Origin: Methanocellales archaeon
GTDB lineage: Archaea > Halobacteriota > UBA148
DNA length: 64,000 nt
Direction of reading: 5' to 3'
Assembly (NCBI GenBank): GCA_028715985.1
Contig: JAQUQR010000001.1
Span: 1 to 64,000 of the forward strand
Below, in pieces: positions 63,890 to 64,000 of the stretch (within the stretch, counting starts at the first letter, position 1; every line of letters begins with the position of its first letter). Below the pieces are notes generated by a model, which was not told the origin of the DNA, made no database searches, and saw only the letters and a list, made by a program, of their open reading frames with translations. Made by a program: the position numbers and the translations under genes.

Positions 63890-64000
63890 ATGTTATTATC
63901 AATGTGCAATGCCACCAATGAAATCGCAAGGCTTTTGAACTTCCTGAGCAAATTCTGTATGTTACTTACTACGATCGAATACCTTGAGCGGTTTCTTTAA
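63890..64000 (+). CDS. Short open frame at window edge
   Basis: A 36-codon frame from ATG 63890 ends with TAA exactly at the last base (NEIARLLNFLSKFCMLL and on). It has no recognised family and no strong ribosome-binding site, and may be chance. Confidence 0.15.
   Translation: MLLSMCNATNEIARLLNFLSKFCMLLTTIEYLERFL

Overview
The window is archaeal and comes from a euryarchaeal lineage with methanogen-type C1 chemistry (a methanogen, an anaerobic methane oxidiser, or an alkane-oxidising relative). Evidence: a methanofuran biosynthesis cluster (mfnD-mfnF-mfnB), the nitrogen regulator NrpR beside an archaeal-type glutamate synthase, archaeal ether-lipid enzymes (GGGP synthase, UbiA-type DGGGP synthase), archaeal translation genes (S19e, L39e, L31e, LX, L40e, aIF6, aIF1A), SRP54/FtsY, PAN, an RNase P Rpr2-type subunit and an intron-containing tRNA. 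Genes are tightly packed, often with ATGA/GTGA/TTGA overlaps, and many starts have an AGGTGA-like Shine-Dalgarno. I cannot name the genus from sequence alone.

Layout. 1-0.9 kb: a frameshifted cohesin-like secreted protein and a sparse region with a possible membrane microprotein. 0.9-7.3 kb: HisA-like protein, mfnDFB, nrpR, glutamate synthase. 7.5-9.2 kb: divergent NAD genes nadC and aspartate dehydrogenase. 9.5-14 kb: DGGGP synthase, bactofilin-like protein, winged-helix regulator, LarA homologue, two-subunit fumarase. 14.2-20.4 kb: more AT-rich accessory genes, including a three-GAF/HD-domain protein and an ABC exporter. 20.4-24.5 kb: HAD hydrolase, DUF1614 protein, and the operon tyrS-aIF1A-rio1-KH. 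24.6-29 kb: Na/Ca antiporter, ZIP transporter, a frameshifted rubrerythrin and unknown membrane proteins. 29.1-35.5 kb: purB-gatC-gatA-gatB-topA. 35.6-38.5 kb: a NERD protein and a small partner, GGGP synthase, L40e, Tsr3. 38.5-44.5 kb: tRNA-Gly(TCC) with an intron, RNase P subunit, then the conserved run S19e-PDCD5-PP-loop-L39e-L31e-aIF6-LX-prefoldin alpha-FtsY-SRP54. 44.5-54.6 kb: Trm112-like protein, pyrG, argD, hisC, AK6-type kinase, CDP-alcohol phosphatidyltransferase, PAN/MBF1, arginine decarboxylase and two nucleoside phosphorylases. 54.7-59.3 kb: an AT-rich accessory block (RelA/SpoT-domain giant protein, HNH nuclease, tRNA-Gly(CCC), pentapeptide-repeat protein). 59.4-64 kb: DUF434 protein and a surface cluster with a Thr/Pro-linker lipoprotein, an alkaline-phosphatase-superfamily enzyme and a DOMON-DUF2202 fusion lipoprotein.

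Most of the window is housekeeping: cofactor synthesis, lipid synthesis, tRNA charging and amidation, ribosome assembly and protein targeting. The less ordinary material is the RelA/SpoT repeat protein and its neighbours, the GAF-HD protein, the DOMON-DUF2202 lipoprotein, and a short conserved peptide motif (DE-T-IKVRI) encoded in two intergenic places about 50 kb apart. No insertion sequence, CRISPR array, rRNA or complete prophage was seen.
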